The translations under genes were made by a program, and so were the position numbers. Positions 1 to 8,102 of a DNA stretch of 20,243 nucleotides are shown here, in pieces. The DNA lies in assembly GCA_003427395.1 (NCBI GenBank), contig BFEA01000080.1, positions 580,409-600,651 of the forward strand, read 5' to 3'. Numbering within the stretch: the stretch's first letter is position 1; each line of letters starts with the position of its first letter. The notes beneath the pieces are model-generated. The model did no database searches, had not been told where the DNA came from, and was given only the letters and a program-made list of their open reading frames with translations. This DNA is from Chara braunii. Lineage: Eukaryota; Streptophyta; Charophyceae; Charales; Characeae.

Positions 1-93
<93 letters not shown>
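1..93. repeat. compound microsatellite (TC)n then (TG)n
   Basis: Positions 1-55 are an uninterrupted TC dinucleotide run and 56-93 an uninterrupted TG run. The window opens inside the repeat, so the full length is unknown. The Cys-Val open frame that starts within it only reads the TG repeat. Confidence 0.98.
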
Positions 94-96
<3 letters not shown>

Positions 97-1334
97 CTGG
101 CCTATCCTCAGAGTGCTCACCAAAACACGCTCTCGTTCTCTCAAGTGCACCCAGCCATAAGTAGGGCCGACTCACTCTACGCTGGCAGATTCACCTACAC
201 TTATTGTGACAAGATTTTTACATGCGCGCTATTCAGACAGGGGAAAAAAAACAACGTCGTCAACCGTGAGGAGCAGCTAGGCGATCCTGACGATGGTCAC
301 GAACACGATGGCGATCTGTGATAGAGCAAATAAGGCTCAGTTCACGGGTGCACTCGATCGTACAGCGTGTAAAAAATAGAAATAAATCTCTCGCTAGAAC
401 ATGGAAATATACATTGTCCTTCAGCCAGTTGCGTAGAGAGACCGAGAGAGACTACGTCCATCAACAATGAGCAACGCACCTGACCAACAGGTAAAACTCC
501 ATCTCACGGATTCTCCTCACAGTGCTACCATCAATCGATGAGCAAAATTTTTTAAGTGTATCTTCCGCTTGAACTTGGAAGTATACACTGCTACTTCGAA
601 TTCATTTCCCCCGCACGCAGCTATTAACCTTTACGTCAGCCAAACTACCACTTTATCACAAAAACTAACCTTACCATCACCTTCGCAGTGCCTCAAAACC
701 TCAAAATCGCAGGTCGAGATTCATTGTCCTTCTCGCACTTCTTTTTCCTTCCTTGTCTCTGCCACCTCCTCCCCCTTCTACCTCCTATTCTACTAACCTT
801 TTGTGGAAACTATCCTCAAATTTGTGTTCGCCACCCCAAAAAACCCATATCTCAATCTCCCACTCAGTCAATCTCTTCAAGTTTTTACATACTCTATCTA
901 CATCTAGCTGCGCTTTGGCTCGTTCTTTCCGCCATCTCTGCGTATCGTCAGTTTTTTCCCTGCCAATGCATCTGGCCAGCCTCCGGGCCAGGTTCACACC
1001 GACCGACCTGAGTAGCGTAGCGATGAGTAGCCGCAACATGCCAGAGGCCGACCGCCAGCTGATTCGAGTTGAGTTGTTCCGGCTCACGCGGTCGAGCACG
1101 AGTCTCCTTCCTTCTTACTCCTTCCCTTTCTTGCCTGTTCGTCAACTCTCTGTCGACCATCGTCCCTCCGCTTCGACCGATTAGCGCAGCCTGTAGGCAT
1201 ACTCCAGAATAAAACCGCCTGCTGCCCTGGTTTCAAAACGGAAACTCCCCACTACAGGCCCTGCTGTCTTATAGTGTTGCTTGTTGGTCGAACGCCTTTA
1301 GGAAGAACTAAAGTCAAATGCACCGCCCCGTACC
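94..1334. other. intergenic stretch, no gene recognised
   Basis: Short overlapping open frames occur on both strands, but none has a recognisable domain or keeps one frame convincingly. The plus strand is markedly pyrimidine-rich from about 600 to 930 (many CTTC/CCTCC blocks). I see no RNA gene, terminal repeat or coding signal in this stretch. Confidence 0.6.
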
Positions 1335-1434
1335 TATGCCAGATTCCTCAGTAGGGGAATACCCGGTCCTTTCCGCAGGGACCAGGCTAATCTTCTTTGT
1401 ATCGTTCCAATTCTAACGGATGTCCCGAAGGATT
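1335..1434 (-). pseudogene. U6 spliceosomal snRNA-like sequence (probable pseudogene)
   Basis: Read on the minus strand from 1434, the sequence follows eukaryotic U6 snRNA. There is a 5' stem-loop remnant with CTTCGGGACATCCG, then AATTGGAACGATACA, then AGAAGATTAGC, then a CCCTGCG block. About 50 nt match the U6 core with roughly six differences. U6 pairs with U4, then with U2 and the 5' splice site, through an ACAGAGA box and an AGC triad. Here the box reads ACAAAGA (G-to-A at an essential position), while AGC is kept. The 3' third is strongly diverged, resembling U6 again only in a GAGGAAT-CTGG block near 1340, and no oligo-T terminator follows. These changes point to a dead copy. A tRNA-like segment lies about 85 bp upstream on the same strand. 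Similarity was judged from memory of the U6 consensus. Confidence 0.82.
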
Positions 1435-1517
1435 TGTGACAGGGCAGTGGCCTTGGGATATCACCTGCGGGCTGACCGACCCTTGACAATTCATAAATAT
1501 TTGGTTTTACTCATCAA

Positions 1518-1592
1518 GTTCCATCATCTGGGTTCGAACTCAGACCTGTATTTCAACAGTTCAATGGGTGTACCCTCTGAGCTAGGCTCTTG
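1518..1592 (-). repeat. tRNA-like segment (SINE head or tRNA relic), copy 1
   Basis: On the minus strand a box A-like TAGCTCAGAGGG is followed 46 nt later by a box B-like GAGTTCGAACCC, the spacing expected in a tRNA gene. A CTGT/ACAG stem lies where the anticodon arm should be, with TGAAAT in its loop. The T-arm stem fits only if one inserted base is allowed, and no acceptor stem pairs, so this is not a functional tRNA. Such heads are typical of tRNA-derived SINEs. A similar segment at 3224-3282 shares the CTAGCTCA.AGG and CATTG blocks, which supports a repeat family. Confidence 0.55.
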
Positions 1593-1770
1593 GGTCCACG
1601 ACCGGTCCCGAGATTGGTACCGGACCACGTCCCAAGGTGGGACAAAAATAATGATAATAATAAATTTTAGTAAAAATTAAAAAGTAGAAAAGGGGACGAG
1701 GGAAAGGGGAAGGACCGTTGGAACCCGACCCTCGGTACTGCCCATCGGTCCTGCAATCGGACTTTCCCAC

Positions 1771-1816
1771 AAAACTAAAGGGGATAGTCCCGCGGGAACC
1801 TCAACCCCTTAGTTTT
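1771..1816. repeat. short inverted repeat
   Basis: AAAACTAAAGGGG at 1771-1783 is mirrored by CCCCTTAGTTTT at 1805-1816. The arms pair over 12 bp with one bulged A and a 21-nt loop. No known motif was recognised. Confidence 0.7.
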
Positions 1817-2604
1817 CTCTATAAGACACTCCTCCGCTTCTTCGCAGTCGGCTGCTGGCCTCGATCCTCAGGTCTTCGTAACGTGAGTCCAAAGTCGTAA
1901 CCTATAGGACTAGGCCCAAGCTTGGATGTAATAGGCGCAGACTTCCTTATAAAGGGTATCCGTGCTGGCCCAAGGGTTGTCGGACACTTTTAAAAAGTCG
2001 TTCCTTTGGCCCTCTGGCCATGTCTTTGGCTCCTACGACACCCGGCCCTGCTGCACGAAGGGGTCAGTTTTACCTACCGCCATCGTGTGATGCAACTGCG
2101 CTATCGCTCCAACATTTCTCACTAGGTTTTCTCCCCCGAAATGCTACACTTTTACCACCTAAGAGTCGGGAAAACCCCCGACTTTTATAATGCCACCCAC
2201 GACTTCTACCGTTGACCAAATATTATGGTCGGCCTAGGATGTCCCGCTCTTTGCACCTCACTGATCCTAGTGCCGTAGCTAGTAAGTCAAATGGATTCAA
2301 TAACTAGATCTTAGCCCAGACCGCCCAAATGCCAGACTCGAACGCGAATCCGTTCCTCGTGCGCTACTGCAGTTGTCTCACAACCTCTTTCTAGTTCACG
2401 CTACTTGGCGCAGATGCCGCTCTCATAACCAGATATCCGCCCAAATACTCATGGGTGCCCTCAAAGCGTATACGCACACACACTTTAATCAGATAGAAAA
2501 GTGCGTTCCATTTCCAATTTTTGAGAGTGCGCTATGGTCATACAAAAATGACACATTCTCTCGAATACTGTAAAAAATGCACCTTCTGCGAGATGCAAAA
2601 ATGT

Positions 2605-2634
2605 GCCCAAATACCCTTGTAAGGGTATTCGGGC
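2605..2634. repeat. near-perfect 30-bp palindrome
   Basis: GCCCAAATACCCTTG is followed directly by TAAGGGTATTCGGGC. The two halves are complementary over 13 bp, with one A/C mismatch and a 2-nt GT centre. It could extrude a cruciform or fold as a tight RNA hairpin. I see no target duplication marking it as a mobile element. Confidence 0.85.
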
Positions 2635-2799
2635 CGACACTTGTCCGGATCCTATTAAGTGACGTCCCCGTCGCGTGGGGCAATCCAAAACTATAAACTC
2701 AACAAAATCACAATTGTTGAAGAGGGAGTAACCAATCCGATTCGCCGGCCCGACTCCGTTTGAGGTATCATCTCAACCTGCCCCCGTCACGGTGTTCCA

Positions 2800-2872
2800 C
2801 TGCCAGGGTTCTAACCTGGGTCTCCCATGTCCTGACATCGAAATTAGGGGATACTCTGTTTCGTACTACAGT
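2800..2872 (-). repeat. tRNA-like segment, copy 2
   Basis: On the minus strand there is a complete T-arm: stem CCAGG (2819-2815), seven-base loop TTAGAAC and stem CCTGG (2807-2803). The loop differs from the TTCRANY consensus at one base. Upstream, an ACAGAG block sits at a box A-like distance, about 50 nt, slightly longer than in a tRNA. The anticodon arm does not fold convincingly. Sequence after the T-arm (CCTGG.AGTGGAAC) resembles that after copy 1 (CCAGATGATGGAAC), suggesting a shared 3' body as in a SINE family. Confidence 0.45.
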
Positions 2873-3592
2873 GTAATGTCCGCTCTCAGGTAGTAGGTTT
2901 CTAGTCCTTTCCCTTCGTCCTAGACGTCGCCGATTTTTCGTTGGGTGTCCGTAGTCTCAATCTCACGAACGAGTTCACAACATTGGATGCGGGCCCTAAC
3001 CGAGACCTCTCTCAAATACAAGGGCACCTCAGTCCCCACATCAATATTCATTATACTGAAAATACCTATCCTGGAGTCTAGCACAGGTGGGTTAGGTCTC
3101 CATCTTGGCCCATCGCAGATCGGTTGATCTTGCCGATTTCACGGCTCATCTCGTTGTTATTTTAATGATGGTGCCCTCGTCGATTGCGCGACGATAAGCG
3201 GATTTTCCTATCTTGGTATCCCAAAGGATTCCGACTCCAGACTTAATTAACCCCAATGAGCTTCCTTTGAGCTAGGCCTCTCCGAGTGGCCGACCCTTCA
3301 AGACCTAACCTTTGGTGAGTCATGGGTTCGCTGCTAGGTTACGTCGGTCAGCAGCCAACAGTGGGAGTTACGTCTCAATGATGCCAAGTATAGCCCCTTA
3401 GGTTGGTCTCCCAAATATGTCCCTTAGACTGACTTCATAGTGGTTATGCATTTTTATCATCAAGATTCCTCAAATTTTTTCAAACAATTTAAAAGATCAC
3501 GCACCAACTGCTCACGGGACTACGTGGAGGGATAGTGCCTTCTCTCAATATTCAAATGATATTCATCGTCAATCCACAAAGTCGTGACCCTT
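2873..3592. other. non-coding stretch containing one tRNA-like copy
   Basis: Apart from the tRNA-like segment at 3224-3282, nothing is recognised. Open frames are short and lack domains. Confidence 0.5.
3224..3282 (-). repeat. tRNA-like segment, copy 3 (degenerate)
   Basis: The minus strand reads CCTAGCTCAAAGG, matching the box A block of copy 1 at all but one of its core positions. A CATTG block and then GTCTGGAGTCGGAATCC follow, a degraded box B aligned with the same block in copy 1. The interval is a few bases shorter than in copy 1. This is best seen as an older copy of the same tRNA-like repeat. Confidence 0.4.
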
Positions 3593-3638
3593 CCTACTCT
3601 GATTAGAGTAGGTTGGGCCACATGTCTTAGAGACATGT
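3593..3638. repeat. two adjacent perfect hairpins
   Basis: CCTACTCT-GATT-AGAGTAGG occupies 3593-3612, an 8-bp stem with a 4-nt loop. ACATGTCT-TAG-AGACATGT occupies 3620-3638, an 8-bp stem with a 3-nt loop, followed by TT. Only seven bases separate them. Function unknown. Confidence 0.85.
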
Positions 3639-3639
3639 T

Positions 3640-4439
3640 TTGAAATTTCTTCCAAAATTTTATCATGAATGCCACAAATTTCAAGTAATAATTCTCACAA
3701 AAAAATTCTGGTTTTTTCTCGTCATACTTTTATATCACAAAAATGTTCATCATCTTAGCACCTCTTTTGAGTGCTCTCTCCAATATCATTCATGTTTCTG
3801 GGGATTAGCCAACCTTTGGGCATCCCTCCTTTCTCATGATCCATATAGAAGACAAAAACAAGGTATCTTTTCAAGTCACATTGCGTCATGTTTTCACCAG
3901 GCACATAACCCACCTTCTTTCCTTGTTCCTAAAACTTCATTTGTCATCATGAAAGGTATGCTTTAAGTATAACGGAAGGTTCGACAACTCGAATCATCTC
4001 ACAACATACACAAAAATCATTCGCATTAGGACAAGCTCACAAGACTGAGAGAGACTGTGAAAATCCACACAAAACGACACTTGAAATCCACACAAGTACG
4101 AAGAGTTTAGAGCCTTGCAAAAGTTGTCGATATAAAAAAAAAACACAAGTATTATACAAGGTAAGAAAAAATATCAAAAAATCAAATGTTAGATGTGAAT
4201 GTAACTTCGACATCACTCTCACGCGTGCCTCATATGTCACACCCTGAATATATATACATATGTCATCAAAACACTCTACATCACTCGAGAAAAGAAAGGT
4301 CAATAAAGGTTACCCTCAGTGTTATCTCTATATACATCTAAAACTGAAAGTCCCATAGGACTTAGTCATTCAATCACTGATGTACATGGGTCTGATCTAA
4401 TCCTCCATGTGCTCCTCTATATACAAAATTCATTAGGAC
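3640..4439. other. AT-rich stretch, no gene recognised
   Basis: The stretch is AT-rich with open frames up to 108 codons, but compositions are erratic and no domain is visible. It lies downstream of the minus-strand gag-like gene, where a 3' LTR would be expected. I found no sequence here matching the region upstream of gag (14865-15450), so no LTR pair can be proposed. Confidence 0.5.
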
Positions 4440-6803
4440 CGAGTGCCAAGTCTATCATTTCTTTTAGCTCTGGACCTTTTCGGATCCTATGTTTAAATCC
4501 GAGTTAATCAACATCTCATGTATCTGTCTGTACAACTATGCCCTACCACCATCTCGCGATCTTTCAACCAGGTTACCGTTTCTATCTCTCCAAATATCAG
4601 TGGACACTTTGGTAACAAAACCTTTTGCCTCATCCTCATAAAACTTAGGGCAATCATCAGAGAAGTATTTGCCCTTTTTGCAGTAGAAACACTTTCCAAG
4701 CTTCTTTTGTACTGCTTCTATCTTGATTTCTTCTAAAGGTAGCGCATATGAGGGGTTGCTTGTGGCTTGGTTAGTGGCATCCTGTTGAAAATTCTTTGAA
4801 GCTCCAGGGCAAACTCCTTTGCCACCCTCCTATATAGTCTGTCTACTACCATGTCTCTCTGGATCAGAGTCAGAGGCGCAGGACCCCAAAGCATCCCCAA
4901 AGTTAGTGAGCAATGGCATGTTCTCTGGTGTGGCCAATCTTTGAGACTCCTCCATCTTGCTTTCCTTGCTCTTTTCCATCATCACTGTTCTCTGAGGAAC
5001 CTCAGACTGCTCTCTCTGTAGAATCCGAGAAAGACTCTCAAGAGCAATCGCAGGGGTCTCGACCTGAACAGCCTTCTTAAACTGTCTTTTAGTTGTAGGC
5101 AAAGGTACATATTGAGTAGCCAAGGAAGTAGGTGCTTGTCACTCAAACTTCCCAGTTTTTGACTCCTTCCTCCTCAGTACCTCCTTTGGCTCCAGCATGA
5201 CCTTGTCAAGCAAAGAGACGTCCCCATCTGCTTGCTGCTCTGCCCCTGCCTCCTTCTTTTGATGTTTGAAGAGGTCCTCAGTTGATTGTTCTTTGATACC
5301 AAAGCTTTGGACCCCAGTCCAATCCACCACTCTTGTAGGCACCTGGTGAACATACTTGACCTCAATATCCCTCAACCTCTTTTCCTATTCAACCTCATTT
5401 GCTTGGAAGGAGGTTTGTTGTGCCTGGAGCTGCCCTCTGAGAATATCGTTAACCTTATTAAGGGTCTGGTTAACGAGTTGGCGGACTTCATTCTCATCCC
5501 TGATGTCCACCATCTCAGTCTTCACAGCATCCACCTCCTTTCCTTGCCTTTCCACCTCGTTCTTCAAGTCTTCAATCTCTCTTTCCTAATCCACTCTCTG
5601 ACCATGGGAAGCTTGTGCTACTTTTGTCACTCGTCTGCCTATCTTCTCATCAGAAGCTTCGTTGTTGCAAACCCTTCCTTTATAAAACCCTTCAGGGTAA
5701 GTAAGTTTGTGGAGACTAATTTAACCCCCATCTCCTGATGCATCTCTGTGGGTTTGCTTGCAGCCTCCATCAACTTGTCAAAGCTCTCCCAGGCTTCTGT
5801 GAGTAGAGAGGGTCGTCCTTTTGAGCTCTCTTCTTGGCTTCCACCTCCACTGGCTGACTCCCTTTCTGCATCTTATCTCTCATTTCTGAGAGGTTTTTGA
5901 GCTTGAGATGAATCCTGATCTCCTTTTTTCGTGCAGCTCTCTCCATCTTATCCACTTCTCTTTCCTTGGCAGCTTCCTCCTTCTGTTGAACTCGCTCTGC
6001 TGTCTCCTGAGGCAGATCAGGCTCTCTTCCTGGCTGAGAACACTCATCATGCAGTCGAGCGTGTTCTGGAGGTGGCCCTGGATCACCTGAGCCTTCTCCT
6101 CTCTGTTCTCGCCCAGTTGTTTGTCCTTCTTTCTTCTCATGTCTGTGAGTTGTATGCCCTTTCCTTCTCTTCTCCTCCCTTCGTGTCCCATGAGTTACAT
6201 CCTGTCTCATTGCTCGCCCTTCTGCTCCTTGTTCTCTCCTCCTTTTCCCCATCCCTCTCCTGTTTTCTACTTGGCGCTCAGGAGTATAGTTGTTCTTTAA
6301 TAGACGCTTACAGTCACCCAAGTTTGTGGCTCTCTCCACGATAGTCCTAACAAAAAACCTAATGGTTTTCCTCACAAATTGAACGAACCCTCAAACTCTG
6401 GAGTCGAGCAAAATGTTATGTTCGTCCGCAAACAGATCATAGACCCAGATGAACTTTTTCAAATTGGAGGAGTCAAAGTGAATGGGCAATCTGTCTCTTC
6501 CAATAGGTGATGGATGCAGCCCCTCCATCTTTCTCTCAAACTTTTGTCAGGTAAGTGACTCTCTAGCGAATCTGGCGATAGGCTCAGCCCACTCACCACT
6601 ACCTCGTACCTCAGCCAACATCCTGGTCGCACCCCAACCATACTGATAGGCATGAGCCTCGAGCCTGACCAAAAACATCTCCACACTCCCTCCATCGAAA
6701 ATAGGAGGCCTGTTCTCTCTAGTGGTCCTCTGCTGCCCCCTCTGACTGGTAGCCCCCAGAGGAACTTCCATTGGCCATGCCCCGCCCCTCCCTCTTGGCA
6801 TGG
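4440..6803 (-). pseudogene. second gag-like gene with coiled coil and zinc knuckle (decayed)
   Basis: The likely start is the ATG at 6801-6799. The N-terminal part has an RGRGG-rich leader and then two similar modules. The first is around PPIFDGGSVEMFL and the second around LPIHFDSSNLKKFI, each followed by an aromatic/His-Ala helix, which looks like an internal duplication of a capsid-type unit. From about 6375 to 5390 the product is extremely rich in Glu, Arg and Lys, with heptad-like runs, and is probably a long coiled coil. A less charged segment covers 5375-4830. Near the end, at 4691-4650, is a CX2CX4YX4C zinc knuckle whose His is replaced by Tyr, followed by a conserved-looking RSRDGGRA block and an in-frame TAG. 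Several frameshifts and stops break it. It resembles gag proteins of plant-lineage Ty3/gypsy elements. No protease or RT follows it in this window. Confidence 0.75.
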
Positions 6804-6821
6804 TTGTCTAAGGTATCAAGC

Positions 6822-7031
6822 CTGCACAACAAGGAAGAGACAACAGGAGCACATGGGGTAAGCATGTCAGGCAACCACAGTAAGAGACATATATAGCACT
6901 CCCATAGCTACTTAAATATTTATACTTATACATATATATATATATACTTAACTTTATCCTTATTCTATCATACCATCATAATCTGACAATTTATGTTTCT
7001 TTTATCTGCTATACTAAGGTCTCCCTCTTAC
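6822..7031 (-). other. intron-like segment between integrase and the second gag-like gene
   Basis: On the minus strand a GTAAGA donor-like start at 7031 and a pyrimidine-containing CTCTTCCTTGTTGTGCAG acceptor-like end at 6822 enclose 210 bp of much more AT-rich DNA, including an AT dinucleotide run near 6935-6947. The ends fit GT...AG. Splicing would join the integrase frame to the frame of the downstream ATG, with one TAG in between. Without transcripts this remains an inference. The segment could also be an ordinary spacer. Confidence 0.45.
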
Positions 7032-7267
7032 AGATAGAAACCACAGGGCTTGCCAGTTCTTTGCTCACCTCATCCCGGACCACGAACTTCTTCAATATGG
7101 AGCCTGATACCCAATCCTTCCATGTCGTTCCATTTATCTCCTCGATCTGGTATGCCCCATGCTCGCCACATCTCGCGATTCTGTACAGCCCTAACCACGG
7201 CTTGTCCAACTTCCTTGACCACTGCTTCTCTAGGGATGAGTCGTATAGCAACACCGTATCTCCCACC
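7009..7267 (-). pseudogene. Ty3/gypsy integrase, C-terminal part
   Basis: The frame encodes KVGDTVLLYDSSLEKQWSRK, then a KLDKPWLGLYRI block, then GAYQIEE and TWKDWVSG, ending in stop TAA/TAG-flanked sequence at 7009. This is the C-terminal DNA-binding region of Ty3/gypsy integrases, with a GPY/F-like motif appearing as LGLY. It continues the integrase frame that breaks off at 8103, and the break is the 827-bp TTAA element. Residues predicted upstream of KVGD in this frame (up to 7353) belong to the inserted element and are not integrase. Confidence 0.88.
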
Positions 7268-7271
7268 TTAA

Positions 7272-8098
7272 ACCACCAGTACCTCCGAGCCTGTTTTTGC
7301 CGACCGTAAATTTCACTCCACTCCGAGTTTGTCGAGCTTGGGTCCCTGTCCATTTCTTTATGGTACTCTCACGGGGAGAAAAAAAAAAAAAAAAAAAAAA
7401 GTTGAGGTCGTGAAACTCACAAAAAAGAAAAGGAAACAATGCTTTGGCCGTGATTGCAGTTGTATACATTCTTGGAAGTGGTAGTGTGAGTATGCCCTCA
7501 ATGAGGGCATCTCCGCCCCGTGGCCAGGTTGTCAGATTCAAAAAAACTAAAAAAAAAAAAAAACTAAAAAAAAACACGGATTCGGTCATGAAAAGTGTCA
7601 GTGTGATGAGGGTTACAATCCTCTGAGGGAACACAGCCCGAGCAGATCACGGATTCAGATTGTCAGATTTCGGGAAAAAAAAAAAAAAAAAAAAACAACA
7701 ACACGGATTCGGTCGTGAAAATGGCTGGATATATCAGGGTTACAATCCTCTTAGGAAACACAGTGAGCGCACATCACGGATTCCGCCCTGCCTCGTTGGC
7801 AGGGGACTCATAACAAACAAACGAGAAAAAAAAAAAGAAAAAAAAAGTTTCAGAATGTGACCGTTTTTGTTGTAGGATGCATTCTGTAGAGGAAAACTGT
7901 GAGCACGGCCTCCTAGACTACCCTGCCCGATATCATTGCAGTACAAAAGTTTTTCTTTTTTCTTTCTTTTTTCTTTCATGCACGGGCAAAAGAAAACTAA
8001 AATTTATGGGACTCGCCGACCCTGGGTCTTACCATCAATTTCTTCGGGGACGGAGCAGTACATTGTAATTTTCCAGCACTACCAGAGGTACTAGTGGT
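7272..8098. mobile_element. 827-bp non-autonomous DNA transposon with TTAA target duplication
   Basis: The termini are ACCACCAGTACCTCCG at 7272-7287 and the reverse complement of ACCACTAGTACCTCTG at 8098-8083, giving 16-bp inverted ends with two differences, both C/T. The element is flanked by TTAA at 7268-7271 and 8099-8102. Dropping the element and one TTAA joins integrase codons KEPL directly to KVGD in a single frame, so the boundaries are supported by both the repeats and the interrupted gene. No transposase is encoded. A TTAA duplication is characteristic of piggyBac and is also reported for some Sola elements, but the ends do not begin with the CCC usual for piggyBac, so the superfamily is open. 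The interior is a set of A-tract-separated repeats. Confidence 0.88.
7379..7977 (+). repeat. four imperfect repeat units separated by A-tracts inside the TTAA element
   Basis: A-rich tracts lie at 7379-7400, 7540-7573, 7674-7695 and 7825-7846, and a T/C-rich tract at 7949-7977. Between them are units at about 7401-7539, 7574-7673, 7696-7824 and 7847-7947. Units 2 and 3 are clearly related: both start CACGGATTCGGTC.TGAAAA, contain GGGTTACAATCCTCT, then an AACACAG..-GAGC block, and repeat CACGGATTC near the end. Units 1 and 2 share a TTGTCAGATT ending, and unit 4 matches unit 3 around AGGAAA..ACTGTGAGC and CCCTGCC. They may be tandem copies of a short A-tailed repeat. Confidence 0.8.
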
Positions 8099-8102
8099 TT
8101 AA

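Larger units (their letters stand above)
1593..2799. other. non-coding stretch with small inverted repeats
   Basis: No protein or RNA gene is recognised. The stretch contains the hairpins annotated at 1771-1816 and 2605-2634 and a short AT-rich patch near 1645-1685. A box B-like TTCGAG occurs on the minus strand near 2335, but its box A spacing is too short for a tRNA. Confidence 0.5.

Noticed and set aside
58-321. Plus-strand open frame starting with repeated Cys-Val
   Set aside because: It only reads the TG microsatellite and runs on into unrelated DNA with no domain.
753-1184. 143-codon plus-strand open frame
   Set aside because: It is Ser/Pro/Leu-rich because the DNA is pyrimidine-rich. 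Open frames overlap it on the other strand and no domain is visible.
2311-2375. Fourth tRNA-like segment on the minus strand
   Set aside because: A box B-like GCGTTCGAGTC is present, but the nearest box A-like block is only about 24 nt upstream, too close for a tRNA, and no arms fold.
2523-2562. Long imperfect hairpin GAGAG...CTCTC
   Set aside because: Only five outer and about five inner base pairs form, with mismatches between, which is too weak to claim.
3640-4500. 3' LTR of the minus-strand retroelement
   Set aside because: No matching sequence was found upstream of gag, and no TG...CA ends or polypurine tract could be paired.
7272-7353. N-terminal extension of the integrase C-terminal frame (MDRDPSSTNSEW...)
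   Set aside because: The TTAA duplication and inverted end place these codons inside the inserted transposon.
7401-7947. CRISPR-like array of repeats and spacers
   Set aside because: The units are 100 bp or longer, diverged and separated by A-tracts in a eukaryotic transposon, with no short identical repeats or cas genes.
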